A DNA stretch of 64,000 nt. It comes from Gluconobacter sp. Dm-62 (GTDB taxonomy: Bacteria > Pseudomonadota > Alphaproteobacteria > Acetobacterales > Acetobacteraceae). Of this stretch, positions 26,904 to 35,138 are shown in pieces; positions within the stretch are counted from its first letter, which is position 1; each line of letters begins with the position of its first letter. Made by a program: the position numbers and the translations under genes. A model generated the notes under the pieces. That model made no database searches, was not told the origin of the DNA, and saw only the letters and a program-made list of their open reading frames with translations. Where the stretch lies: NCBI RefSeq assembly GCF_018256155.1, contig NZ_JAERLY010000002.1, forward strand, positions 186,001 to 250,000. Reading direction: 5' to 3'.

Positions 26904-27823
26904 GCGATCCGCGGCACACTCTGAATCTGTACGGTCATGGCGAAGCGGAAGCGACGTTTCGGCAGACTTTGGCCAGCGGCAAGCTGCATCATGCCTGGCT
27001 GATCTGTGGTCCGGCGGGGATCGGCAAGGCGACGCTGGCCTTCCGTCTGGCCCGACTACTTCTGAAAGCGGAAAATCCGGACTCGTCACAGGCACGGCGC
27101 ATTGCGGCCGGAACGCATGGGGACCTGCTGGAAATCTCGCGGGCCGTTGACGAGAAAAAAGGCCGTCTGCGCGGCGAAATTACAGCGGCGGATGTCCGTC
27201 CGGTCCAGACCTTCCTGCATCATACGGCGACCGAAGGCGGATGGCGCGTGGTGATCGTGGACGGGGCGGAATATCTGAACCGTTTTGCGGCCAACGCATT
27301 GCTCAAGATCCTCGAAGAGCCCCCTCCGCGCTGTGTCCTGCTGCTGACGACGTCTTCTCCGGGCGCCCTCCTGCCCACAATCCGCAGCCGGTGCCGGATG
27401 CTCACGCTGTCCGCGCTGTCCGATGCGGATATGCGCGCCGCACTCCCTGGCATTTCTGCGGATGTGCTGTCCCGTGCCCACGGATCGCCGGGACGGGCAC
27501 TCTTTCTGTCGCATGACCGGGATGGGGCGATTGCGTCATTTGTGGCGGAAATCCTTGGCGGACAGGTGCGTGCTTCGGAAACCATGGCCCTGAGCGAACG
27601 TATTGCGAGAGAGGCTGAAGGTTTCGCATTGCTCTGCGATTTGCTAGGCGAGGGACTGGCAGACCGTGCGCGCTCGGCAGCGCGGCGCGGGGATCTTGCA
27701 AAGGCCGATCTGGCGGCGCGGCAGTGTTCCGAACTGGACACGCTGAGGCGTCAGACCGAAGGCTTAAACCTGGACAAGGCCCAGGCCATCCGTCAGGCAG
27801 CGGAACTCGCTGTCGGCAGCTGA
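26900..27823 (+). CDS. holB: DNA polymerase III delta prime subunit
   Basis: A component of the clamp-loader complex, which places the DnaN ring on DNA. It has 307 residues, with Walker A GPAGIGKATLAFRL near residue 37, ILEEPPPRCVLLLTTSSPGALLPTIRSRCR (sensor 1 and SRC motif, about residues 136-165) and a C-terminal helical collar domain. The cysteine zinc module seen in E. coli delta prime is not visible. It starts at GTG inside the end of tmk. Confidence 0.93.
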   Translation: MSDPRHTLNLYGHGEAEATFRQTLASGKLHHAWLICGPAGIGKATLAFRLARLLLKAENPDSSQARRIAAGTHGDLLEISRAVDEKKGRLRGEITAADVRPVQTFLHHTATEGGWRVVIVDGAEYLNRFAANALLKILEEPPPRCVLLLTTSSPGALLPTIRSRCRMLTLSALSDADMRAALPGISADVLSRAHGSPGRALFLSHDRDGAIASFVAEILGGQVRASETMALSERIAREAEGFALLCDLLGEGLADRARSAARRGDLAKADLAARQCSELDTLRRQTEGLNLDKAQAIRQAAELAVGS

Positions 27824-27838
27824 GATGGTCCGGGCGTT

Positions 27839-29389
27839 ATGAAACGAGTGGACATGACGCGGCGCTTCACCATCACGACCCCGATCTTCTATGTGAACGG
27901 CGCTCCGCATATCGGGCATGCCTATACCTCCATCGCGGCCGACGTTCTGGCCCGCTTCCATCGTCTGAACGGCGAAGACGTGCTGTTTGTCAGCGGGACG
28001 GACGAGCATGGCCAGAAGGTCGAGCAGACGGCCGTGGCCAAGGGTATGGACCCGCAGGCCTATGCCGACGAGGTTTCTGCCTCCTTCCGCCAGATGCAGA
28101 AGGATATGGCGATCTCGACCGACGAATTCATCCGCACCACCGAAGAGCGCCACAAGGGCGCGGCGAAGGCGCTGTGGGAGAAAGTCGCGGCGAACGGGCA
28201 TATCTATCTGGGTGCCTATGAAGGCTGGTACTCCACGCGCGACGAGGCCTTCATCGGCGAGGACGAACTGGTCAAAAAGCCCGACGGAACGCTTGTGGCG
28301 CCGTCCGGTGCGCCCGTCGAACGCGTCAAGGAGCCCTCCTATTTTTTCCGTCTGTCCGATTTTCAGGACCGGCTTCTGAAACTGTACGAAGACAATCCCG
28401 ACTTCATTGGCCCCGTCGGTCCACGTCGTGAAATCGAGAGCTTCGTCCGTCAGGGTCTGCGCGACCTGTCCGTCAGCCGCACGAGCTTCAAATGGGGCGT
28501 GCCGGTTCCGAACGATCCGGACCATGTCATGTATGTCTGGTTCGACGCGCTGGCGAACTACCTGACGGCAGTAGGCTATCCCGACCTCAACGACCCGCGG
28601 GCGAAGTTCTGGCCGGCGGATGTGCATGTCGTGGGTAAGGAAATCGCGCGTTTCCACTGCGTGTACTGGCCCGCCTTCCTGATGGCGGCTGGCATTGATC
28701 TGCCAAAGAGCGTCTTCGCCCATGGCTGGTGGACGGTCGAGGGCGAGAAGATGAGCAAGTCGCTCGGCAACGTCCTTGATCCGAAGGCGCTTGCTGACGA
28801 ATTTGGGCTGGATGCGCTGCGCTTCTTCCTGATGCGCGAAGTGCCGTTCGGTGGCGATTCAAATTTCAGCCGCCGCTCCATGATCACCCGCACGAATGTC
28901 GAACTGGCGAACGATCTCGGCAATCTGTGCCAGCGCACGTTGAGCCAGGTGGCTCGGAATCTGAATGGTGTTCTGCCCGCGCGTGGCACGCTGACCGAAG
29001 ACGATCAGGCCATGCTGGCCATGGTGACGCTGCTGCCCACGATCATGTCCGAACAGATCGAGCGCAAGGCGATTACCGATGCGCTGGAAGAAGTCTGGAA
29101 GGTCATCCGTGCGGCCAATTCCTATATTGACCGTCAGGCCCCCTGGGCCCTGAAAAAGACCGATCCGGAGCGGATGGCGGACGTGTTGCGGGTTCTCGTG
29201 GACATGATCCGCGGGATCGCAACCATGCTTCAGCCTTTCATGCCGGACACGATGGACAAGATGCTGGTCCAGCTCGGCGTGCAGGACGACGAGCGGACAT
29301 TCGCCGCTCTTGAGACGCTGATCCCCGCTGGCCGGACGCTTCCCAAGCCGGAAGGTCTGTTCCCGCGCTTTGTCGAGGAAGAAGCATGA
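27839..29389 (+). CDS. metG: Methionyl-tRNA synthetase
   Basis: Charges elongator and initiator tRNA-Met. The class I core has the HIGH motif as PHIGHAY (about residue 22) and KMSKSLGN (about residue 304). At 516 residues it lacks the C-terminal EMAPII-like dimerisation domain and the extra zinc-knuckle cysteines, as is usual for the short alphaproteobacterial form. Translation may instead begin at 27854 (MTRRFTIT). The stop overlaps the tatD start (ATGA). Confidence 0.97.
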   Translation: MKRVDMTRRFTITTPIFYVNGAPHIGHAYTSIAADVLARFHRLNGEDVLFVSGTDEHGQKVEQTAVAKGMDPQAYADEVSASFRQMQKDMAISTDEFIRTTEERHKGAAKALWEKVAANGHIYLGAYEGWYSTRDEAFIGEDELVKKPDGTLVAPSGAPVERVKEPSYFFRLSDFQDRLLKLYEDNPDFIGPVGPRREIESFVRQGLRDLSVSRTSFKWGVPVPNDPDHVMYVWFDALANYLTAVGYPDLNDPRAKFWPADVHVVGKEIARFHCVYWPAFLMAAGIDLPKSVFAHGWWTVEGEKMSKSLGNVLDPKALADEFGLDALRFFLMREVPFGGDSNFSRRSMITRTNVELANDLGNLCQRTLSQVARNLNGVLPARGTLTEDDQAMLAMVTLLPTIMSEQIERKAITDALEEVWKVIRAANSYIDRQAPWALKKTDPERMADVLRVLVDMIRGIATMLQPFMPDTMDKMLVQLGVQDDERTFAALETLIPAGRTLPKPEGLFPRFVEEEA

Positions 29390-30171
29390 CAGGACTGATC
29401 GATACCCATTGTCATCTGGACAAGCTCGACGATCTCGCACCCGCTTTCGAGCTGGCGCGGGAATCCGGCCTGTCCGGAATGATCACGATTGGGACCCGGT
29501 TTTCCAAAGCAGACACGCAGATTGCCCTGACGCAGCATGACACGCCAGATCTGCGGATCTGGTGCGCGATCGGCATCCATCCGGATTATGCGGGTGAGGA
29601 GCGTCTGCCGTCGGTTGAAGAACTTGTTGCCAAGACCGAAGCACCTTCCGTCGTGGCGATCGGGGAGACGGGGCTGGATTATTTCCATAGCGGCGATGAA
29701 GCCAAACCCGCCCAGCACGCCGCGTTCCGCACCCATATTGCGGCCGCACGCCAGACGGGGTTGCCGGTCGTCATCCACACCCGCAACGCGGATGACGATA
29801 TGATCGCCATCCTGCGTGAGGAACATGCCAAGGGCGCATTTCCGTTCCTGATCCACTGCTTTGCGTCCGGTCCGAAACTGGCCGAAGCAGCTCTGGACCT
29901 GGGAGGCTATATCAGCTTCTCCGGCCTGCTGACCTTCCCGAAATGCGAGGAAATCCGCGAAGTCGCGCGGATGGTGCCGGAAGACCGCATTCTGGTTGAG
30001 ACGGACAGCCCGTTTCTGGCACCTGTCCCGAAGCGCGGAAAGCCCAACACTCCGGGATATGTTGCCCATACGGCAGCACGTCTGGCGGAAGAACGAGGCG
30101 TTTCTCTCGACGAGATCACACGGATCACGACCGAAAACGCGTGTCGCCTGTTTACGAGGATCTCTGCATGA
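29386..30171 (+). CDS. TatD family metal-dependent hydrolase
   Basis: A 261-residue TIM-barrel hydrolase with DTHCHLDKLDDL at the N-terminus, AIGETGLDYF, VVIHTRNA, IHCFASG and VETDSPFLAPVPKRGKPNTP, all of which carry the metal ligands of the TatD/YcfH family. Relatives act as 3'-5' DNA exonucleases or D-aminoacyl-tRNA deacylases. It is conserved after tmk-holB-metG; the stop overlaps the next ATG by four bases. Confidence 0.93.
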   Translation: MTGLIDTHCHLDKLDDLAPAFELARESGLSGMITIGTRFSKADTQIALTQHDTPDLRIWCAIGIHPDYAGEERLPSVEELVAKTEAPSVVAIGETGLDYFHSGDEAKPAQHAAFRTHIAAARQTGLPVVIHTRNADDDMIAILREEHAKGAFPFLIHCFASGPKLAEAALDLGGYISFSGLLTFPKCEEIREVARMVPEDRILVETDSPFLAPVPKRGKPNTPGYVAHTAARLAEERGVSLDEITRITTENACRLFTRISA

Positions 30172-30965
30172 AGGTGACGATCCTTGGATGTGGAGGTTCC
30201 GCCGGCGTTCCCATGATCGGGGGCGAGGAGGGGCCGCATACGGGGATCTGGGGTGCGTGTGACCCCGCGGAGCCGCGTAACCGTCGGACGCGCTCCTCGG
30301 TCGTGATCGAAGGTGAGGGTGGTTTTCGGCTTCTGGTGGATTCAGGGCCTGATTTCCGCGATCAGATGCTGAACTGCGGTCTGAGCCATGTTCATGCGGT
30401 CCTTTATACCCATCCGCATAGCGATCATATCGGTGGTCTGGACGAATTGCGGGCCATCAACCGGGTGATCGGAACGCCATTGCCGCTTCTGGGCACGCAG
30501 GACGTACTTGAAGAACTGCGACTACGCTATGCCTATGCATTTGCGCCCTGGAAGGGGCCGGAATTTTACCGGCCGGTTTTTGATGAACGGATCGTCCAGT
30601 CCGGTGAGAGGATCACGTTCCCCGGACTGGATGTCCGGATTGTTGAGCAGGGCCACGGTCGGATTACGTCTCTGGGCGTGCGTTGCGGAAGCTTTGCCTA
30701 CAGCACGGATGTCGAAACGCTTTCGGATGAGGCGCTGTCGCTGCTTGAAGGCGTACAGACCTGGATCGTGGACTGTTTCCAGTATGATCCGCATCCGGCC
30801 CATGCCTGGCTCGACCGTGTTCTGGAGTGGCGCGAGCGGCTTGGCGTGAAGCATGTAATTCTGACCCATATGGGCCCCGATATGGATTACCAGACCTTGC
30901 GACGGACACTGCCGGACGGTGTCGAGCCGGCCTATGACGGAATGGTACTCGATCTTCCGGCTTAA
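30168..30965 (+). CDS. MBL fold metallo-hydrolase (PhnP-like)
   Basis: A 265-residue metallo-beta-lactamase fold protein. ILGCGGSAGVPMIGG opens the fold, THPHSDHIGGLDELRAI supplies the HxHxDH metal ligands (about residue 82), STDVE follows, and a final His lies in VILTHMGPDMDY. It resembles PhnP/RNase Z-type phosphodiesterases, but no phn genes are near, so the substrate is unknown. The start overlaps tatD. Its TAA shares the palindrome TTAA with the stop of the converging exported gene. Confidence 0.88.
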   Translation: MKVTILGCGGSAGVPMIGGEEGPHTGIWGACDPAEPRNRRTRSSVVIEGEGGFRLLVDSGPDFRDQMLNCGLSHVHAVLYTHPHSDHIGGLDELRAINRVIGTPLPLLGTQDVLEELRLRYAYAFAPWKGPEFYRPVFDERIVQSGERITFPGLDVRIVEQGHGRITSLGVRCGSFAYSTDVETLSDEALSLLEGVQTWIVDCFQYDPHPAHAWLDRVLEWRERLGVKHVILTHMGPDMDYQTLRRTLPDGVEPAYDGMVLDLPA

Positions 30966-31465
30966 TGCGAAACGCTGGTCTGTATCGGGTTGTCCGTGGC
31001 GAGAACAATCCGTCCACCCGGATGCGCGATCGGTTCAGCGGGCGGAACTGATGGATTGGACGGATATTGCGCGCCATCAAACCGCATGCGACTGGTAACA
31101 AGGGCAGGGCGTCCATCCGGCAGTGTCCCGGAATAGGAAACTGCGAGATCCTGCCAGCCCTGTGACAGATGAGGCAGGATGCGAACAGGCAGGTGAACCA
31201 GCGTCATGCGTGACAGGACCCGCCAGTCATTGCCACTTTTCGTGAGAATGAAGAGCGTGCAGCCTCCCGTTACACCGCACCATTTCCTGTCCCGGGCGTA
31301 GACAAGATATTGCCGTGACGTACCGGCTCCGTTCAGCACGACATCCGCTCCGTGATATCGGAATACTCCGAGCCTTGACCCTATCAACTTCTGCATCGTG
31401 GTGGCACCTGCCACTCCATGGAGCGCGAACAGGGCGCACAGGACAGGGACGGAAGACATTCTCAT
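30962..31465 (-). CDS. Hypothetical exported protein
   Basis: A 167-residue protein with a signal peptide (residues 1-21, cleavage near AGA). The mature protein has a CGVTGGC motif that could form a disulfide (about residues 63-69), beta-rich stretches and a Pro-rich tail. No family was recognised; the size and layout suggest a soluble periplasmic protein. It lies downstream of the MBL hydrolase on the opposite strand. Confidence 0.68.
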   Translation of the reverse strand: MRMSSVPVLCALFALHGVAGATTMQKLIGSRLGVFRYHGADVVLNGAGTSRQYLVYARDRKWCGVTGGCTLFILTKSGNDWRVLSRMTLVHLPVRILPHLSQGWQDLAVSYSGTLPDGRPALVTSRMRFDGAQYPSNPSVPPAEPIAHPGGRIVLATDNPIQTSVSH

Positions 31466-31474
31466 CGCAGTCTG

Positions 31475-31506
31475 CTTTTAAAAAACCGGGCAGGGAAGCT
31501 GCCCGG
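31475..31506 (-). terminator. Rho-independent terminator of the porin gene
   Basis: On the minus strand an 8-bp GC-rich stem (CTGCCCGG type, arms 31486-31493 and 31499-31506) is followed by a run of T (complement of the A tract 31480-31485). It lies 11 bases past the porin stop. Confidence 0.85.
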
Positions 31507-31516
31507 GTTTCCAGGT

Positions 31517-33151
31517 TCAGAACGTCATCATTGCACCGGCGGACATCGTGTGGTCGCTTTCGTGGGCGCTGCTGTGGGAATCCGATTCCGTATGGGCATA
31601 TTCGCCCACGATCGTGAACCAGTCCGTCAGGTTGTAATAGATCGCTCCGACTTCAGACTGGTTGCGCCGGACCATGTCCGGATTGTCTTCGCCTGCTGCC
31701 TGATAGAGGTTGCTGACACCATAGCTGCCGACAAGCTTGAGTTTGGGCAGGATCTTGTAGGCTGCCTGAACGTAATAGCCTTCGGAATCACGCTTGCGCC
31801 CATCGGCTGAGACGCCATCGAAGAAGATGCCAGTCGTGCCGAGGCCGCTGCCATAATAGTAATAGGCCACGCCCTCAAATGGTCCGCGCGTGACCTTCAA
31901 GCCAACATCGCCCGCTTCGACCGTTGTGCCCTTGCGGCTATTGGTGCCAAGTGTGGAGCTGGTCAGGTTCTGCTGATGCTGGACGAGGAAGCTGCTCCAG
32001 AAACGGGTCGTGAAGCCGGCGATATTGCCGTCATAAGTGACCTTGCCCTGAAGCATGGGTGAACTGTGTTGGGTCGTGGTTGCGGAGATGCCACCACCGG
32101 CAAAGTTGTATTCGTCTAGCGGAGTCATGACGCCGACAGAGGCCTGAAAGCCTTTCCATTTCGGCGAGATATAGGTGATCTGCGGCAGCCAGTCGGTATA
32201 GACGTAGCCAACGCCAATGCGGCCGAGAGACGTATTGGCAGGGTTGGCGTTGCTGCCGGTGCTGCCAACGCTGAGGAGGGTGGCGTCGTTCAGGATGGCG
32301 TCAGACGCAAACAGCGCGATATCACGACCCAGCTTGACCGTACCGAGTTCGTCGGTGCCAGCAGTCATGAAGACCTGACGAAAATCGAGGCCTGCCGTTC
32401 CGAGGCCCACCGGGCTACCGCCGGAATTAGCGTTGAATGTGCTCGGGTTGTTGTTGTTGATGCCAGGATACATGCCAAAGACGGCGCCAAGCTTGATCCC
32501 GTCCTGCACCGTATTCAGCTTGAGGATCAGACCCCCTGGCAGCAGGCCGTTACGCACGGAAGAGGAGTCGAAACCGCTGCTGCCGGTCGAAACGCCGCCT
32601 GCGACCGGACGGCCACCGCTGGGGCTGTTGTAAGTGTAGTAGGCATTGACGAAGCCTGAGATGTTGATGTCGATCTGGCCAGCCTGAATTGTGACGCCTT
32701 TGCCTGCAACATACGGCTTCACGCGAACGATGCTGTCCGGGTTGTAAGTCCGTCGTGCTTCCATCAGGGAGTTGCGGGCATCCTGTGCACTGGCAGAAGC
32801 GTCCATCGCGGCGCGGCGTGCTGCGGAAACGGCCGCAATGGTTGTCACATCAGGAGGAGCTTCCAGACTGCTACCTTCATTCTGGGGCCCATAGCGCATG
32901 TAGCGGTTGCGATGTCGGGAGGGGGCCGAGGCCGAACCATCATCGTCGCGCTGGAGTGAAGGATGTGCGTGATGCTGGTGATGGGACAGCAGCACGTTAT
33001 ATTCGGAGCGGCTCAGGCTCCCTTTGGCACGGAGGATGTCGAGCAGTTCTGTATAATCATCTGCCCTTGCGACATTCGGGAGGACGGAAAGTGCAGCAAT
33101 GCAGAATGTGCTTCCCAGAAGACTCAGGCGGCACAGGGACATAGATGGCAT
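31517..33151 (-). CDS. Outer membrane porin
   Basis: About 544 residues from the ATG at 33151. It has a signal peptide ending NVARADD, a periplasmic N-terminal stretch with a helical repeat-like segment (VSAARRAAMDASASAQDARNSLMEARR), and then a long beta-barrel (from about residue 150, GKGVTIQAGQIDINISGFVNAYYTYN) ending in the C-terminal Phe typical of outer membrane proteins (SAGAMMTF). The barrel resembles alphaproteobacterial general porins and the N-terminal segment may be an SLH-like or coiled-coil periplasmic anchor. The substrate is unknown. Confidence 0.87.
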   Translation of the reverse strand: MPSMSLCRLSLLGSTFCIAALSVLPNVARADDYTELLDILRAKGSLSRSEYNVLLSHHQHHAHPSLQRDDDGSASAPSRHRNRYMRYGPQNEGSSLEAPPDVTTIAAVSAARRAAMDASASAQDARNSLMEARRTYNPDSIVRVKPYVAGKGVTIQAGQIDINISGFVNAYYTYNSPSGGRPVAGGVSTGSSGFDSSSVRNGLLPGGLILKLNTVQDGIKLGAVFGMYPGINNNNPSTFNANSGGSPVGLGTAGLDFRQVFMTAGTDELGTVKLGRDIALFASDAILNDATLLSVGSTGSNANPANTSLGRIGVGYVYTDWLPQITYISPKWKGFQASVGVMTPLDEYNFAGGGISATTTQHSSPMLQGKVTYDGNIAGFTTRFWSSFLVQHQQNLTSSTLGTNSRKGTTVEAGDVGLKVTRGPFEGVAYYYYGSGLGTTGIFFDGVSADGRKRDSEGYYVQAAYKILPKLKLVGSYGVSNLYQAAGEDNPDMVRRNQSEVGAIYYNLTDWFTIVGEYAHTESDSHSSAHESDHTMSAGAMMTF

Positions 33152-33404
33152 ATGAACAGCCGCTCCCGCGGATATACCGGTGATCGCAATGCGGGCTCTC
33201 ACCGGTAGAATGGACTACAACGCTTTTCCTAGCGCGAATGGAGACATTCTTCGCAACAATAGGATGTGTTCTCACAAAAACGTCAGAAATTTAAGATTCC
33301 CGAGTATATAAGTTGGCATAATATATCTTATACGACATCCATGTGTGAGTGATCCCGGCTGCAATCCACATTCTGAATTCTATCTTCATCCATTTCTCCC
33401 AAAG

Positions 33405-33471
33405 CCTTGAAAACAGCAGTTTTCGGGCATTTTTAGGCTGTGGCAAAAAGCCATAGAGCCTGTTTTCAAGG
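33405..33471. repeat. Long inverted repeat with potential stem-loop
   Basis: The perfect 12-bp arms CCTTGAAAACAG (33405-33416) and CTGTTTTCAAGG (33460-33471) enclose 43 bases. Inside, GGC-A-TTTTT (33426-33434) can pair with AAAAAGCC (33445-33452) around a 10-base loop. This could be a structured RNA, a terminator-like element or a protein-binding site. Confidence 0.6.
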
Positions 33472-33637
33472 TTTTCTGCCCGGAATCAGACTGATTGCAC
33501 TCGAACTTCCTAAGTCGCGCGGGCATTTTGCCATAATGCCAAAAACTAGACGCCAATGGCTTAATGCCACTGATCAACAAGCGGATTGTGGCGTAATGGC
33601 AAAATGCCATCCTGTGACCACCTGTGGTATTTTGCCA
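33441..33637. repeat. Cluster of five TGGC-(A/T)5-GCCA quasi-palindromes
   Basis: Copies lie at 33441-33453 (spacer AAAAA), 33521-33533 (GGGC left half, spacer ATTTT), 33557-33569 (TTAAT), 33597-33609 (AAAAT) and 33625-33637 (TGGT left half, ATTTT). Every spacer is five A/T bases. Copies 2 and 4 also form a 13-bp inverted repeat (33522-33534 with 33596-33608). The array looks like binding sites for a dimeric regulator or a small family of dispersed palindromes. Confidence 0.6.
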
Positions 33638-33713
33638 CTTACCTCTCTCCCCTTTACCTCATTAGGCCTCTCCCTCTACGCAAGTCATTCCGCCGTTCTG
33701 CGAATGAGGCTGC

Positions 33714-35138
33714 ATGACCGAGATTCTTCCTGTTTCCTCCGACGTTGCACCCTCTGCTATTGCCAGAAACCAGAGAGAACTCTGGGGACAGCCTATCGGG
33801 CTGTGGGTTCTCACGCTGACTGAAGGCTGGGTTGGCTTCTCGCTCTACGGGCTGCAGGCCATTCTGGCGCTTTATCTGACGGATCACCTGCTCCAGCCTG
33901 AACATTCGGGCGGTGTGCTTGGTTTGGCGCCGCTGGAACGGTTTGTTTCGGTTCTTTATGCCCCAATAGGACCACGTGCGATGGCTGGGGCCATTACGGG
34001 CCTGTTTCTGGCATTAATCTATGCCGCCCCTCTTCTCGGCGGCTTTCTCGCAGATCGTGTGCTCGGCCAGACCAGGACCATCCTGCTGGGAGCAGTGCTC
34101 ATGACAGCAGGTCATTTCCTGATGGCGTTTGACTGGAGCTTCGTGCTGGCTCTCGGCCTTCTTCTGGCAGGTCTTGGTATGGCAGGAGGACTTAGGGCCC
34201 AGGTTGGCGCACTTTATGCGTTGAGCGATCGGCGGCGGTCAGATGCGTATCAGATCTATGCCATGGGCCTTCAGGTTGCCGTCATGGTGTCCCCAGTTCT
34301 GTGTGCCAGTCTCGCGCAAATTGCCTGGCACTGGGGGTTTTTGGCCGCAGGTCTGGGCATGTTGATCGGGCTGGTTGTTTATCTCATTGGCCGACGTTGG
34401 CTTCCGTCCGTTGCCGCATCTGCCAATTCGTTTTCGGGTACAGAGGAAAAGCACAAGCGCCCTGCCCTTACTTCCCGAGAAAAAAGAACGACGGCACTAT
34501 TGTTGGTGCTGGTTCCTGTCATGGCTCTGGGAGCTGTGCCTAATTCTGAAATTTTTGATGGCTATCTGCTTTGGGGCCGCGAGCATTTCCAGCTTCATCT
34601 TCTGGGATACGAGATGCCGGTAAGCGATCTGGTTTCTCTCGACGGGTTTGTCAGCGCTCTCTGTTCCGTCGGTGTCCTGTGGTTCTGGAAATCCTATGCG
34701 CGCAGGCGGCAGGACGTGTCTGAAATCGCCAAGGTGGCAATCGGAACATTTATTGCTGCTTTCGCCCCGCTCCTGCTCGCTCTCGGAGCATGGCTCAGCC
34801 CCGGTCTTCACGAAGTGAGCCTGTTCTGGGGAGTGGCTTTCCACATCGTGAATGATATCGGTTTTTCAATGTACTATGCGATCGGAATGGCGCTCTTCTC
34901 ACGCGCTGCACCGGTGAGCATCAACACCGTTCTCGTTGCCTGCTTCTCACTGCATCTGTTCCTCTCCAATCTTCTGATCGGAAAGCTCGCGACGCTTCTG
35001 GGACGCATGTCCGACGTCTCGTTCTGGCTGCTGCACTCGGGAGCAGCGTTACTGGCTGCGGCGATCCTTGGTTTCTGCGCCGTGCGCTTTCGAGAACTGC
35101 TGGCTCCCGAACAACAGATGCTGCCCCCTATCTCTTAA
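33714..35138 (+). CDS. POT family MFS transporter with altered proton-coupling motif
   Basis: A 474-residue membrane protein of the proton-dependent oligopeptide transporter family. PLLGGFLADRVLGQTRTI is the typical POT loop 2-3 motif, and about twelve or more hydrophobic segments follow. In helix 1 the usual TExWERFSYYG reads TEGWVGFSLYG (about residues 36-46), so the second Glu and the Arg of ExxER are Val and Gly. These residues are needed for proton coupling in characterised members, so substrate or energy coupling may differ. The stop overlaps the antiporter stop in TTAA. Confidence 0.85.
   Translation: MTEILPVSSDVAPSAIARNQRELWGQPIGLWVLTLTEGWVGFSLYGLQAILALYLTDHLLQPEHSGGVLGLAPLERFVSVLYAPIGPRAMAGAITGLFLALIYAAPLLGGFLADRVLGQTRTILLGAVLMTAGHFLMAFDWSFVLALGLLLAGLGMAGGLRAQVGALYALSDRRRSDAYQIYAMGLQVAVMVSPVLCASLAQIAWHWGFLAAGLGMLIGLVVYLIGRRWLPSVAASANSFSGTEEKHKRPALTSREKRTTALLLVLVPVMALGAVPNSEIFDGYLLWGREHFQLHLLGYEMPVSDLVSLDGFVSALCSVGVLWFWKSYARRRQDVSEIAKVAIGTFIAAFAPLLLALGAWLSPGLHEVSLFWGVAFHIVNDIGFSMYYAIGMALFSRAAPVSINTVLVACFSLHLFLSNLLIGKLATLLGRMSDVSFWLLHSGAALLAAAILGFCAVRFRELLAPEQQMLPPIS

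Larger units (their letters stand above)
33152..33713. other. Long AT-rich intergenic region between the divergent porin and POT genes
   Basis: A gap of about 560 bases with visibly lower GC than its flanks and no credible protein. It should hold the promoters of both genes. It contains an AT-rich imperfect inverted repeat (GTATATAAG at 33304-33312 against CTTATAC at 33327-33333) that could overlap the porin promoter. It also contains the 12-bp inverted repeat at 33405-33471 and the TGGC-N5-GCCA cluster described separately. Confidence 0.6.

Noticed and set aside
33441-33637. The TGGC-N5-GCCA copies as sigma-54 promoters, iterons or a CRISPR-like array
   Set aside because: Sigma-54 sites need TGGCAC-N5-TTGC, which is not present. 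Spacing is irregular and units are too short for CRISPR. There is no adjacent replication initiator gene for iterons.
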